Shown here: positions 55,538 to 64,000 of the stretch, in pieces | Layout: each line of letters starts with the position of its first letter | Numbering within the stretch: position 1 is the first letter of the stretch | Assembly (NCBI RefSeq): GCF_020564625.1 | Contig: NZ_JAJBZT010000003.1 | Location: 310,001 to 374,000 of the forward strand | DNA: 64,000 nt | From: Leeia speluncae | Lineage (GTDB): Bacteria > Pseudomonadota > Gammaproteobacteria > Burkholderiales > Leeiaceae | Direction of reading: 5' to 3' | The notes under the pieces: generated by a model | The model's input: only the letters and a program-made list of their open reading frames with translations | Told to the model about the DNA's origin: nothing | Database searches by the model: none | Program-made: the position numbers and the translations under genes

Positions 55538-55918
55538 TTAAGCACCAATCTCTGCAGCATAGCCACTCGCGTCAAGCAGTGCATCTACAGCACCAACGTC
55601 TGCAGGCTTTACTTTAAACAACCAGTTGCCGTATGGGTCTGTATTCACGGCTTCTGGGCCATCCACTACCGACTGATTCACTTCCACCACTTCCCCTGCG
55701 ATTGGAGAATATACATCTGATGCAGCCTTAACGGACTCTACCACAGCACAAGCCTCTTCCGCCTCGACAACACGCCCAACCTCAGGTAATTCGATGTAAA
55801 CCAAATCACCTAGCAATTCTTGGGCATGATCGGAAATCCCTACGGTCACTAATTGGTCGTTCTCTACTTTGCACCACTCATGAGAAGCGGCATATTTACG
55901 ATCTGCAGGGATACTCAT
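55538..55918 (-). CDS. gcvH: Glycine cleavage system H protein
   Basis: Lipoyl carrier of glycine cleavage (126 residues). The lipoylated Lys is in [19 protein letters not shown] near residue 63. The ATG at 55918 ([15 protein letters not shown]) has GGAG 5 nt upstream and is preferred to a GTG two codons earlier. gcvT and gcvP are not adjacent, so H stands alone here. No glycine-riboswitch-like structure was found in the 94-bp gap upstream. Confidence 0.95.
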   Translation of the reverse strand: MSIPADRKYAASHEWCKVENDQLVTVGISDHAQELLGDLVYIELPEVGRVVEAEEACAVVESVKAASDVYSPIAGEVVEVNQSVVDGPEAVNTDPYGNWLFKVKPADVGAVDALLDASGYAAEIGA

Positions 55919-56012
55919 GTTCACTCCATAAAATAACTACAAAGATGAAGACAAAAATTGCCTTCTACACAGTTTGTGTCGAAGCAGCATCTCGCTGCTA
56001 ATGAATACTTAC

Positions 56013-57143
56013 TCAATAATAAGCTTCTACTGCATAACCTGCAGGATTAATCTCATCTAACGCCAAAGGCACTTTGAGTGTCAAGCCAGAACCACCGGGT
56101 AAAGTGGTTTGTTTTTTATCTTTTGGATTTAAGTAATCCGTAGGCGACAATACTTTTTTCGCCACCGGTTGATTATTGGTATCCGTCAGTGTTAATGCCA
56201 ACATAGGATAAGCAACGGCATAGTCCGCACCGTTTCTTAGTTCTAACGATAAAATCACCGTTTTCGGTTGGCGAGATTTTTCTTCAAGCGTGACGTTATC
56301 TACCGCAAGCGCCGTCGCATCTTTTACTAATGGCACTTCACAAGTCAATTTAGGACAAAGCGTCGTCCAAATCTGTTTACTAGCAGGCCAGCTTTTTAGC
56401 AACGGCTCACGCCAAATCCATACACATTGTGCAATTAATACGAAACAGGTGATCAACGCCAAAAGGAACCATGTCCAGCTAAAGCGTTTTCTCTGACCAT
56501 ATTCTAACAAGGCAGACAAATCCAAATCTGGATTGGGAGACTCATCCACCACCCCAACCACGGAAGTCGGGGACGCTAACGGTGGGGCAGATTGCGTATC
56601 CACAATCACCGCAATTGGGCCTGTCGGCGTATTAATAGCGGGGCGCTGAGGCACATTAGGCGGTGGTGTTACAACGGGTGGGGCCTCTTCAACAAGCACG
56701 TCCTCATTGTGCACTTCTGCCGTCTGAGGATTGGACTCAGATGGCGTAGACGCGTTATCTGCAGCACCTAGTGCAGCTGACGCTAGATCAATATCTTTTA
56801 GCGCCTCTTCTTCGATAGAAAGAATTTTTTTACTTAATTCACTATACGCTGCATGCGTATCTGCTCCGCCAGATGAAATGATCTTTTCTGGCGCTTCTTT
56901 TGGCTTAATTTCTAATTTGTTTTCAGATGCAATGATGGTTCTTGCTTCGCCATACGCGGTTTCAGGTGCAATTTCTGCAGGTAGCTCCGTTCTTGGTCCA
57001 TCTGCAGGAGGCAATAAATGCTCTAGTGCATTAAACACATAGGCACAACGCCCGCAACGCACTCGACCAGACATTGCGGCTAACTGATCCGCTTTTACAC
57101 GGAAGGCAGTGCGGCAATTTGGGCATCGCGTGGCGTAGTGCAT
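56013..57143 (-). CDS. Zinc-ribbon and DUF3426 domain membrane protein
   Basis: 376 residues. The N-terminal MJ0042-type zinc ribbon has CPNCRTAF and CGRCAYVFNALEHL (residues 8-45). A long low-complexity acidic/Pro-rich linker, one membrane helix (about 220-240, WTWFLLALITCFVLIAQCVW) and a periplasmic DUF3426 domain (about 260-375) follow. Function unknown; the arrangement suggests a single-pass protein linking a cytosolic metal-binding domain to the periplasm. It follows prmA by 18 bp, as in many betaproteobacteria. Confidence 0.85.
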   Translation of the reverse strand: MHYATRCPNCRTAFRVKADQLAAMSGRVRCGRCAYVFNALEHLLPPADGPRTELPAEIAPETAYGEARTIIASENKLEIKPKEAPEKIISSGGADTHAAYSELSKKILSIEEEALKDIDLASAALGAADNASTPSESNPQTAEVHNEDVLVEEAPPVVTPPPNVPQRPAINTPTGPIAVIVDTQSAPPLASPTSVVGVVDESPNPDLDLSALLEYGQRKRFSWTWFLLALITCFVLIAQCVWIWREPLLKSWPASKQIWTTLCPKLTCEVPLVKDATALAVDNVTLEEKSRQPKTVILSLELRNGADYAVAYPMLALTLTDTNNQPVAKKVLSPTDYLNPKDKKQTTLPGGSGLTLKVPLALDEINPAGYAVEAYY

Positions 57144-57161
57144 GAGCTTCCTTTTACTCTA

Positions 57162-58055
57162 TTAACGTAGACGGGTACCGCTTAAACAAGCCCAACCTTC
57201 CCTTTGATCTTCTAATACCAGATCAAACCAAGGGGCATACGCTTCTTGAACGAGAGACACTTGTTCAACCAAAATACCAGATAACACAATCTTGCCACCT
57301 ACTTCAGTTGCACCAGACAATAATGGCGCGAGCGTTCTCAGCGGGTTGGTCAAAATATTCGCAACTACCAGTGCAAATTGCCTTTCCGGCGCAGCATCAG
57401 GCAAATAAAAACTGATTTCAACTTGGTTTTGTGCGGCATTATCATTACTTGCAATCATGGCTTGCGGATCGATGTCCACACCAATCACACTACCTGCCCC
57501 TAGTTTTTTGGCTGCGATCGCTAAAATACCGGAACCACAACCATAATCCAGCACCTCGGTTCCCGGAACGAGATGTTTATCTAACCATTCCAAACACAGT
57601 CTAGTCGTTGGGTGGCTACCAGTACCAAATGCAAGCCCTGGGTCCAACCAAAGATTCACCGTGCCTTCACCCGGAGCTTCATGCCAAGTCGGCGTAATCC
57701 ATAAACGATCTGAAATGCGGATTGGATCAAATTGGCTTTGGGTTAAACGAACCCAATCTTGCTCTTCCACTTTTTCAGCGGTATAGCTTGGCACATGATC
57801 CCACCCCAATCCTTCGACCAGCGCATTTACCCACGCTTCGGCATCACTATCTTCCGGCAGTAAAGCAAGCACTCGGCTATGATTCCACAAAGAATCGACC
57901 GCTTCGCCCGGCTCATTAAATAGCGGTTGCTCTTGTTCCGTCCCAGCATGTGCGTCTTCAATACTGACAGAAAGCGCGCCTAGCTCAAACAATGCATCCG
58001 AAAGCTTTTCAGCCTCTTCGCTTGACGAAAGAATTGATAAAGAAATCCAGCCCAT
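57162..58055 (-). CDS. prmA: Ribosomal protein L11 methyltransferase
   Basis: Trimethylates ribosomal protein L11. 297 residues from the ATG at 58055 (MGWISLSILSS); a TTG four codons earlier is also in frame but the family begins close to this Met. The N-terminal substrate-recognition domain (about 1-120) is followed by the SAM site LDYGCGSGILAIAAKKLGAG near residue 165 and VVANILTNPLRTLAP near 230 (the NIL motif of PrmA). Confidence 0.95.
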   Translation of the reverse strand: MGWISLSILSSSEEAEKLSDALFELGALSVSIEDAHAGTEQEQPLFNEPGEAVDSLWNHSRVLALLPEDSDAEAWVNALVEGLGWDHVPSYTAEKVEEQDWVRLTQSQFDPIRISDRLWITPTWHEAPGEGTVNLWLDPGLAFGTGSHPTTRLCLEWLDKHLVPGTEVLDYGCGSGILAIAAKKLGAGSVIGVDIDPQAMIASNDNAAQNQVEISFYLPDAAPERQFALVVANILTNPLRTLAPLLSGATEVGGKIVLSGILVEQVSLVQEAYAPWFDLVLEDQREGWACLSGTRLR

Positions 58056-58154
58056 GACATCATCCAAATTACACAGCCATCATAATGCCATGCAACACAA
58101 AATATGTAAAAAAACAGGATTGATCCAACGCAAATGAAATCAACCCAACTACCA

Positions 58155-59336
58155 CTACATTGCTTGTCTTAACGCAGAAAACCCTTGCTCCAAATCTCGG
58201 ATAAGATCTTCTGGATCTTCAAGACCAACATGAATACGCACCATGGCATTTTGCCATCTATCTGCAGTTTGAGTCCGACTGGCAGCAGGTTTCGAAGCGA
58301 GAATAAGACTCTCATATCCGCCCCAGCTATACCCAATCCCAAATAGTTTCACTGTATCGACCAAGCTCACTGCGGCTGCACGATGAACCGATGATTTAAA
58401 CACCACGCCCATGAGGCTCGCGGCAACGGAAGCATTAAAGTCTCGCTTCCAGAGTTCATGCCCCGGCGCACCAGTCAGTGGCGGATACAGCACCGTTTCC
58501 ACCTCTGGTTGTGTTGCTAACCAATGAGCAATCGCCAATCCATTTTTCGCATGCTGTTTCATCCGGGTAGATAGCGTTCTCACACCGCGAAGGGCGAGCG
58601 ATGCTTCGTCTGCACTCACTGCCAGCCCCAGTAACTTATGCATTGCTTTAATTTTACTGAACGCGGCACCAGAGGCTAACACCACCCCCATCATGACATC
58701 AGAATGCCCACCGATGTACTTTGTCGCCGCATGAACAGAGACATCAATTCCCAATGCTTGGGGCACCCAGCCGATCGGTGTTGCCCAAGTACTATCTGAC
58801 ACCACGATAGCGCCGGCGTCATGCGCCACTTTCGCAATCGCAGGGATATCCTGCACTTCAAACGTATGAGAGCCCGGCGACTCAACAAATACGACTTTTG
58901 TATTTGTCTGGATCAGAGTCGCGATTTCAGCGCCGATGAGTGGATCGTAGAACGTGACTTCCACACCATTTTCACGCAAAACGTGATCGCAAAAATGACG
59001 GCTTGGGTCATAAACGCTATCAGGCATTAGCAAATGATCACCTGTACGCAATAAACCAAGCAACGTGACTGTGACCGCAGACAATCCAGATGGCGTCAGC
59101 AAGCAGCCCTCAAAGCCTTCTAGCTCACACAGCACTGACTCTAACGCCGCATGGGTTTGTGTTCCATAACGGCCATACGCCCAACGTGTACCATTTGCTG
59201 CCAATAGTTCTTTCGTATTGGGGAATAGTTGAGTAGAAGCGCGAATCACGCCGGGATTAACCGGTCCTTGAACCGATTTTGGCTCTCTACCTAAATGAGT
59301 AAGTGCGGTAGCGGCTTGATATTTATCTTCTGACAT
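58155..59336 (-). CDS. metC: Cystathionine beta-lyase
   Basis: PLP enzyme of the Cys/Met metabolism family that splits cystathionine to homocysteine, ammonia and pyruvate. 393 residues with RWAYGRYGTQTHAALE near 50, the PLP site VSDSTWATPIGWVPQ near 180 and the PLP lysine in VHAATKYIGGHSDVMMG near 207. The C-terminal IGYSWGGYESLI and RIHVGLEDPEDLI favour beta-lyase over gamma-synthase. It starts 9 bp after uppP, possibly in one transcript without an obvious pathway link. Confidence 0.9.
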   Translation of the reverse strand: MSEDKYQAATALTHLGREPKSVQGPVNPGVIRASTQLFPNTKELLAANGTRWAYGRYGTQTHAALESVLCELEGFEGCLLTPSGLSAVTVTLLGLLRTGDHLLMPDSVYDPSRHFCDHVLRENGVEVTFYDPLIGAEIATLIQTNTKVVFVESPGSHTFEVQDIPAIAKVAHDAGAIVVSDSTWATPIGWVPQALGIDVSVHAATKYIGGHSDVMMGVVLASGAAFSKIKAMHKLLGLAVSADEASLALRGVRTLSTRMKQHAKNGLAIAHWLATQPEVETVLYPPLTGAPGHELWKRDFNASVAASLMGVVFKSSVHRAAAVSLVDTVKLFGIGYSWGGYESLILASKPAASRTQTADRWQNAMVRIHVGLEDPEDLIRDLEQGFSALRQAM

Positions 59337-59345
59337 ACCGATTCC

Positions 59346-60194
59346 TTATGAAGCCCAGCTAACAATGCCCCAGTACCATGTGGCCAGAATAATGCCGCCA
59401 AAAACAACCCGATACCATGCAAAAACAGAGAAATCGTGACGTGACACGAACCGTAGCAAGCCACGCACGGCAATAAACGCACTGATAAATGCAGTGAAAC
59501 AACCAACACCAAACACTAACCAATCGGCAGACGTAAAGGCAATATGTGCGGCGCCAGCTTTAGGATGAATAACGCCCCAGAGTTCTTTTGCCGTTGCAGC
59601 AAACATCACGGGAATCGCTAAGAAGAATGAAAACTCGGTTGCGGCTTTACGTGACAAGCCAAATAGCAAACCACCAATAATGGTTGCACCACTGCGGCTA
59701 GTTCCAGGAATCAACGCCAACGCTTGGGCCAAACCAATTTTTAGTGCGTCACCATAGCTCATTTCATCCACTTCGTGCACACGCACGCGAGGCTGACGTT
59801 TCTCTGCCCATAAGATGACTAAACCACCAAGTACCAAGGCAGTTGCCACTGCAACAGGGTTAAATAAATGCTCTTTAATTTTTTTAATAAACAACACACC
59901 TAAAATTGCCGCAGGCAAAAAGGCAATGAATAGATTAATCACAAATTTCCGGGCAGAGCGCTCATAAGGTAATCGAGTCACCACATCTTTGATTCGTGCT
60001 CTAAACTCCCAGCAAACCGCCAAAATGGCAGCCAACTGAATCACGATCTCAAAAACATCCGCCTTCTCTTTTGTCCAAAAGTTAATCAGGTCACCCGCTA
60101 CAATCAAGTGCCCCGTACTAGAGACAGGTAGGAACTCTGTTAAGCCTTCAACCACCCCCATGATGGCGGCTTTGATTAATAAAATGACATCCAC
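59346..60194 (-). CDS. uppP: Undecaprenyl-diphosphatase
   Basis: Integral membrane enzyme (BacA family) recycling undecaprenyl diphosphate for peptidoglycan and surface glycans. 282 residues with about eight hydrophobic segments. Catalytic motifs: [20 protein letters not shown] near residue 15 (E/QE...SSTGHL) and [15 protein letters not shown] near 163 (PGxSRSG). The LPS cluster earlier in the window depends on the same lipid carrier if a true O-antigen is made. Confidence 0.95.
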   Translation of the reverse strand: MDVILLIKAAIMGVVEGLTEFLPVSSTGHLIVAGDLINFWTKEKADVFEIVIQLAAILAVCWEFRARIKDVVTRLPYERSARKFVINLFIAFLPAAILGVLFIKKIKEHLFNPVAVATALVLGGLVILWAEKRQPRVRVHEVDEMSYGDALKIGLAQALALIPGTSRSGATIIGGLLFGLSRKAATEFSFFLAIPVMFAATAKELWGVIHPKAGAAHIAFTSADWLVFGVGCFTAFISAFIAVRGLLRFVSRHDFSVFAWYRVVFGGIILATWYWGIVSWAS

Positions 60195-60214
60195 GTTCAG
60201 TTCCTAAAGAAATG

Positions 60215-60242
60215 AAAAAGGCTGGCAACTTGATGCCAGCCT
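60215..60242 (-). terminator. Terminator after pyrB
   Basis: On the minus strand AGGCTGGCA (60242-60234) pairs with TGCCAGCCT (60227-60219), with a 6-nt loop and a T5 run. It separates pyrB from uppP. Confidence 0.88.
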
Positions 60243-60260
60243 ACAGTGATTAATAGTGTA

Positions 60261-61277
60261 TTAAAAATAACGACGACGATTTTGCCAACGAGGGTCGCGC
60301 AATGAACCGGGGATCTCATCAACCACGCCTAGCACTAGTGCAAACAATGCCATGCGAACAGGGATACCATTGTCGGTTTGACGGAAAATCGCGAGTTGAG
60401 GATGGTCATTCAGGTCGTTATTCAACTCACAGTTTTCAGTGCGGTTATCTCGCGGTAACGGATGCATTAACACAGCATCTGGACGGCACACACGGGAAAA
60501 CACATCACGATTAATGGTGTAACTACCACGAAAACGTTCTGCATCTTCTGGGTTCGGGAAACGCTCTTCTTGAATGCGTGTGGTATAGATGGCATCGACT
60601 TCATCCAATCCATCTTCTAGATTGGCCGTTTTGTAAACTGTGTGGCCACGCGCCTCTAGGTAATCCACCATCGATTGCGGCATTTGTAGTTCATCTGGCG
60701 CCACTAAATTGAAGGTAATGTTATTAAACAATGCCATCAACTTTGCCAATGAACGAACCGCACGACCGTATTTCAAGTCACCTACTAGGGCAATCCGAAT
60801 ACCATCAAACTGCTCTGGCGATCTTTCTAATTCTTTAGACAAGGTATACAAGTCTAGCAACGCTTGTGTTGGGTGTTCGCCTGGACCATCGCCACCATTA
60901 ATCACCGGAACACAACTCGCTTCAGAAAATTCTTTGACCGCACCTAAATGAGGATGACGAACCACCATTACATCTGCGTAACCAGAAATCACACGGCTTG
61001 TATCATAAATTGACTCACCCTTAGCAAAGCTAGAGAACTCGAATCCGGTAGTATCTAACACGCGTCCACCTAGGCGTGAAAAGGCGGCGCCAAAGCTAAT
61101 ACGCGTACGTGTTGATGGTTCAAAAAACAAGTTTGCTAGCACTGCGCCATTTAATACTTGCGTGATTTTTTGGCCTTGCGCCACAGGCTCTAGCATTGCC
61201 GCAGTTCTAAACACCGTCGCAATATCTTCTCTTGATAACTGTTCTGCTGAAATAAGATGGCTACCCAAAAATTCCAT
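60261..61277 (-). CDS. pyrB: Aspartate carbamoyltransferase
   Basis: Second step of pyrimidine synthesis. 338 residues, longer than E. coli PyrB (311), with an extra C-terminal stretch ending in DPRWQNRRRYF. The carbamoyl-phosphate loop is FFEPSTRTRISFG near residue 52; VINGGDGPGEHPTQALLDLY near 130 and MHPLPRDN near 268 complete the active site. No pyrI, pyrR or pyrC is adjacent. It follows ruvX by 29 bp but has its own terminator. Confidence 0.93.
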   Translation of the reverse strand: MEFLGSHLISAEQLSREDIATVFRTAAMLEPVAQGQKITQVLNGAVLANLFFEPSTRTRISFGAAFSRLGGRVLDTTGFEFSSFAKGESIYDTSRVISGYADVMVVRHPHLGAVKEFSEASCVPVINGGDGPGEHPTQALLDLYTLSKELERSPEQFDGIRIALVGDLKYGRAVRSLAKLMALFNNITFNLVAPDELQMPQSMVDYLEARGHTVYKTANLEDGLDEVDAIYTTRIQEERFPNPEDAERFRGSYTINRDVFSRVCRPDAVLMHPLPRDNRTENCELNNDLNDHPQLAIFRQTDNGIPVRMALFALVLGVVDEIPGSLRDPRWQNRRRYF

Positions 61278-61306
61278 ATTTATCGACTCCAGGTCATGTG
61301 ACTACT

Positions 61307-61789
61307 TCAGCCACCATGAGAATGATGATCAAAAAAATCTTGTAATATTTGTTGCGCAGCTAGCTGGTCTAACTTACCTTTATGCTGCTTTGCTTTAATT
61401 TGCTGATCCCACAATAAACGGCTCGCCACACTAGAGGTATAACGTTCATCTATCCATGTGACAGGAAGATTAAAGCGACCATATAAACGACGCCCAAATC
61501 TTTCTGTTAAAGCGGCAACGGGATGCGCTCCACCATCGGGATAAGATGGCCGGCCAACCACTAGCCAAACGGGTTGCCATTCTTTAATGATTGCTTCAAT
61601 GGCAGCAAAACGCTTATCCGTCAGTGTTTCACTAATGACTTGCAATGGCGTGGCAAGTCGCATGAACAAATCACCCGTTGCCACCCCAATTCTTGCTTCT
61701 CCAAAATCAAACCCAAGTACAGTCCCTTGGGAAGGCAATTGCCATCCAGCTTTTGGCAGAAGCGGCGCTGGAAAGACGTCTTCGGTCAT
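61307..61789 (-). CDS. ruvX: RuvX/YqgF RNase H-like nuclease
   Basis: A putative Holliday-junction resolvase, also implicated in pre-16S rRNA processing. 160 residues; the catalytic Asp lies in [16 protein letters not shown] near residue 27, [15 protein letters not shown] near 77 and the second acidic site in [16 protein letters not shown] near 110. It overlaps yqgE by 4 bp, the usual yqgE-ruvX order. Confidence 0.93.
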   Translation of the reverse strand: MTEDVFPAPLLPKAGWQLPSQGTVLGFDFGEARIGVATGDLFMRLATPLQVISETLTDKRFAAIEAIIKEWQPVWLVVGRPSYPDGGAHPVAALTERFGRRLYGRFNLPVTWIDERYTSSVASRLLWDQQIKAKQHKGKLDQLAAQQILQDFFDHHSHGG

Positions 61790-62346
61790 GCGTGCCCAGC
61801 TTGATCAGATAAATTCATTAAATCGATACCTAACTGAGAGATCGCCGCCTCGAATCGATTCTCCACTGGCACATCAAAAATCACTTCATGCGTCGCAGGC
61901 ACAGTTAACCATGCATTCTGCGCAATTTCCTCTTCCAACTGCCCGGCATCCCACCCAGAGTATCCTAGCGTTAACATAAAATGGGTTGGGCCTTGATGCT
62001 GGCCAATTGCTTGTAGAATATCTTTTGAAGTTGTCAGTGCAAGATCACCATTCATTGCCATGGTAGAAGACCAACTGCCAACAGGGCGATGCAAAACAAA
62101 CCCTCTGTCCATTTGTACCGGACCGCCAAAGAACACGGGCTGCTTGCCAATTTCCTCGTCTTCTAGCGGGATATCAACTTGCTCGTATAGTTCTTTTAAC
62201 GTGAGATCCGTCGGACGGTTTACAATAATGCCTAAAGCGCCACGCTCATTGTGCTCACAAATATAGGCAATCGTCCTCATAAAATGAGGATCTTGCATAT
62301 TAGGCATGGCAATTAGGAAGTGATGGGTAAGATTGACATTTTCCAT
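61786..62346 (-). CDS. yqgE: YqgE/AlgH (DUF179) family protein
   Basis: A 186-residue cytosolic protein of unknown biochemical function, called AlgH in pseudomonads. [20 protein letters not shown] opens the family; [18 protein letters not shown] near residue 32 and [18 protein letters not shown] near 71 are diagnostic. The ATG at 62346 is used; a TTG two codons upstream is in frame. Coupled to ruvX by ATGA. Confidence 0.92.
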   Translation of the reverse strand: MENVNLTHHFLIAMPNMQDPHFMRTIAYICEHNERGALGIIVNRPTDLTLKELYEQVDIPLEDEEIGKQPVFFGGPVQMDRGFVLHRPVGSWSSTMAMNGDLALTTSKDILQAIGQHQGPTHFMLTLGYSGWDAGQLEEEIAQNAWLTVPATHEVIFDVPVENRFEAAISQLGIDLMNLSDQAGHA

Positions 62347-62458
62347 AAGCAAATTATCTCACAGCTTGACGCTAAAGTGGGATTACGACTCAAACTAAGT
62401 CGACTTCGGATAATACTTATCACTCTGCATCTTGATGATTTTTGGGAAAGATAGCTCC

Positions 62459-63874
62459 ATGACAAGACCGGTAATTTTATGGTTTCGAAGAGATTTAAGA
62501 CTAGCTGACCATGCCGCGCTTTACCATGCCATTAAGACAAATGCGCCCATATTGCCGGTCTTTGTCTTTGATACCACCATATTGTCTCAGCTCTCCAAAG
62601 AAGATCGACGCGTGACATTTATCTGGGAAAGCTGCTTACAACTTCATGAAGCGCTCATCAAGCAAGGCAGTAAGTTACATATTTTGCAGGGAGACCCTCG
62701 TACCTGCATACCCGAATTTGCCCAAGCCGTCGGCGCCACAGCAGTCTTTTGCAATCGAGATTACGAACCCGCTGCTATCGAACGAGATCAGGCAGTAGCC
62801 GAACAGCTAAGCACATTCGACTGTCTGCTTTGTGACTTTAAAGATCAAGTCATCTTTGAAAAGGATGAAGTCCTTACCCAAGCCGGAAAACCTTATACCG
62901 TATTTACCCCATATAAAAACGCTTGGCTAAAAAAAGTAACGCCGTTTTACTTACGCGCGTACCCCTCCAAACCGAATACTGGCCAACTAGCAAAAGTAAC
63001 GGGCTACGATTGGATGCCATTGGAAGCACTAGGGTTTGAACCACAACCATTAGCCACGAAAAATGTCTTTTCAGGCGAAGATGGGGCTGAAAAATTATGG
63101 CAAGACTTTATCCATCGCCTACCTTTTTACCATCAAACCAGAGACTTCCCATCCATAAAAGGCCCTTCTTATCTATCAATCCACTTACGGTTTGGCACCG
63201 TGTCCATCCGCCAGCTGGCCAACTTTGCCATGCACGATAGCTCATCAGGCGCCAACACCTGGTTAAGCGAACTTATTTGGCGGGATTTTTATCACCAAAT
63301 TCTTTGGCATTTCCCTCATGTCGTTCACTCATCGTTTAAGGCGGAATATCAAAACCTTGCCTTTCCAAACAATCAGGCATGGTTAGACGCATGGAAAAAA
63401 GGGGAAACCGGCTATCCAATCGTTGATGCCGCGATGAGACAACTTAGCCAAAGTGGTTATATGCACAACCGACTTCGCATGGTTGCGGCATCATTTTTAG
63501 TCAAAGACCTATTAGTAGATTGGCGCTTAGGCGAGGCGTGGTTTGCAGAACAACTATTAGATTTTGATTTGGCAGCCAACAGTGGTGGCTGGCAATGGTC
63601 GGCGAGTACAGGATGTGATGCACAGCCATATTTTCGAATTTTTAATCCTATTAGCCAAAGTGAGAAATTTGATGCGGAAGGGAAATTTATTCGAAGGTAT
63701 GTACCAGAGTTAGCCAATCTTTCCAACAAATGGATTCATGCCCCTTGGTTGGCTGACAGGCAAACCCTAGAAATAGCAGGGGTAACACTAGGCAAAAACT
63801 ACCCCAAGCCGATTGTCGACCATGCAACGCAGAGGGAAGCGGCGCTCGCCCTCTTTAAAATTGCAAAAGGCTAA
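62459..63874 (+). CDS. phrB: Deoxyribodipyrimidine photolyase (class I)
   Basis: Blue-light enzyme repairing pyrimidine dimers in DNA. 471 residues, matching E. coli PhrB (472). The N-terminal antenna domain begins ILWFRRDLRLADHAAL. The FAD domain shows SIHLRFGTVSIRQLA near 240, ELIWRDFYHQILWHFP near 270, and the active-site run GGWQWSASTGCDAQPYFRIF near 375, with the Trp and Asn-type residues of CPD photolyases. The ATG at 62459 (MTRPVIL) with GGAAAG upstream is chosen over ATGs nine codons earlier. It is divergent from yqgE. Confidence 0.93.
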   Translation: MTRPVILWFRRDLRLADHAALYHAIKTNAPILPVFVFDTTILSQLSKEDRRVTFIWESCLQLHEALIKQGSKLHILQGDPRTCIPEFAQAVGATAVFCNRDYEPAAIERDQAVAEQLSTFDCLLCDFKDQVIFEKDEVLTQAGKPYTVFTPYKNAWLKKVTPFYLRAYPSKPNTGQLAKVTGYDWMPLEALGFEPQPLATKNVFSGEDGAEKLWQDFIHRLPFYHQTRDFPSIKGPSYLSIHLRFGTVSIRQLANFAMHDSSSGANTWLSELIWRDFYHQILWHFPHVVHSSFKAEYQNLAFPNNQAWLDAWKKGETGYPIVDAAMRQLSQSGYMHNRLRMVAASFLVKDLLVDWRLGEAWFAEQLLDFDLAANSGGWQWSASTGCDAQPYFRIFNPISQSEKFDAEGKFIRRYVPELANLSNKWIHAPWLADRQTLEIAGVTLGKNYPKPIVDHATQREAALALFKIAKG

Positions 63875-63878
63875 TCGC

Positions 63879-64000
63879 CTATTCGTTTTCTAAGGTGCTA
63901 TTTAGCTTACCCGTATTGGTAAACGTAAAGGTGGAGATGATCGACAATCGGTTATCTTCACCTAACACAGCAGCACCAGGCGCTTGAAATGGCCCGGCTA
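63879..64000 (-). CDS. C-terminal fragment of an unidentified gene
   Basis: From the right edge an open minus-strand frame of about 40 codons ends in TAG at 63881-63879, 5 bp from the photolyase stop. The visible tail reads ...LGEDNRLSIISTFTFTNTG... then LENE. I do not recognise the family; the alternating polar/hydrophobic pattern suggests beta strands. The convergent, tightly packed position supports a real gene end. Confidence 0.4.
   Translation of the reverse strand, partial: AGPFQAPGAAVLGEDNRLSIISTFTFTNTGKLNSTLENE

Noticed and set aside
55925-56012. Search for a glycine riboswitch before gcvH
   Set aside because: The gap is under 100 bp and shows only a 5-bp GCAGC hairpin, far too short for the aptamer.
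1-64000. CRISPR arrays, prophage genes, toxin-antitoxin pairs or restriction systems
   Set aside because: No spaced direct repeats, phage structural genes or defence-type domains were seen on either strand.

Overview
The window reads as a stretch of a Gram-negative betaproteobacterial chromosome, most likely from the order Neisseriales. I base this on gene content and order (glyQ-glyS-gmhB-plsC, gshA-gshB-EIIA-HPr-EI, prmA next to a DUF3426 zinc-ribbon protein, yqgE-ruvX-pyrB), on the betaproteobacterial type of GshA, and on a moderate, visibly mixed base composition. The species cannot be named from the sequence alone. Coding density is high. There is one tRNA gene, one insertion-sequence remnant, and no rRNA, CRISPR array or prophage.

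Layout. 0-3.4 kb: the end of a dipeptide importer operon (dppD, dppF), a strong terminator, then aminopeptidase P. 3.4-9.0 kb (minus strand): gloA, a YgjP-like metallopeptidase, plsC, gmhB, glyS, glyQ. 9.1-11.0 kb (plus): nnrD and a small secreted protein. 11.1-22.8 kb (minus): a ten-gene lipopolysaccharide (LPS) core/outer-core cluster with waaQ- and waaG-like transferases, msbA, two more GT9 proteins, two more GT4 proteins, two CgeB-like transferases and an O-antigen-ligase-type membrane protein. Its distal half is clearly AT-rich. The cluster runs directly out of the PTS genes: the rfaQ start overlaps the ptsI stop. 22.8-27.7 kb: ptsI, ptsH, EIIA-Man, gshB, gshA. 27.9-30.6 kb: purC, purK, purE. 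30.8-35.6 kb: a hybrid histidine kinase and an HD-GYP response regulator. 35.6-36.5 kb: an IS3-type remnant and tRNA-Arg(CCG).

36.7-50.9 kb: a membrane cytochrome c, rep helicase, a MASE1-PAS-GGDEF-EAL protein followed 6 bp later by apaH, a divergent olsB-olsA ornithine-lipid pair, a YcgR/PilZ protein, lnt and corC, a Pcm-type methyltransferase, a rhodanese and an HD-domain protein. 50.9-55.4 kb: a MocR-type regulator facing an ABM-fold protein and a GNAT acetyltransferase across a clear inverted-repeat operator, then DUF2889, DUF3025 and tpx. 55.5-64 kb: gcvH, the DUF3426 protein, prmA, a cystathionine beta-lyase, uppP, pyrB, ruvX, yqgE, a photolyase and a fragment of an unidentified gene.

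Themes. Envelope building is heavily represented: heptose supply (gmhB), LPS core assembly and flipping, undecaprenyl phosphate recycling, phospholipid and ornithine-lipid acyltransferases, and lipoprotein acylation. Cyclic-di-GMP signalling is the second theme: an HD-GYP regulator, a GGDEF-EAL protein and a PilZ receptor lie within 16 kb. The observations I would follow first are the putative Pho box in front of olsB, the PTS-to-LPS coupling, the (TA)8 tract inside an LPS transferase gene, the MocR operator module and the GGDEF-EAL/apaH pair. I did not find a clearly new multi-gene defence or mobile system.
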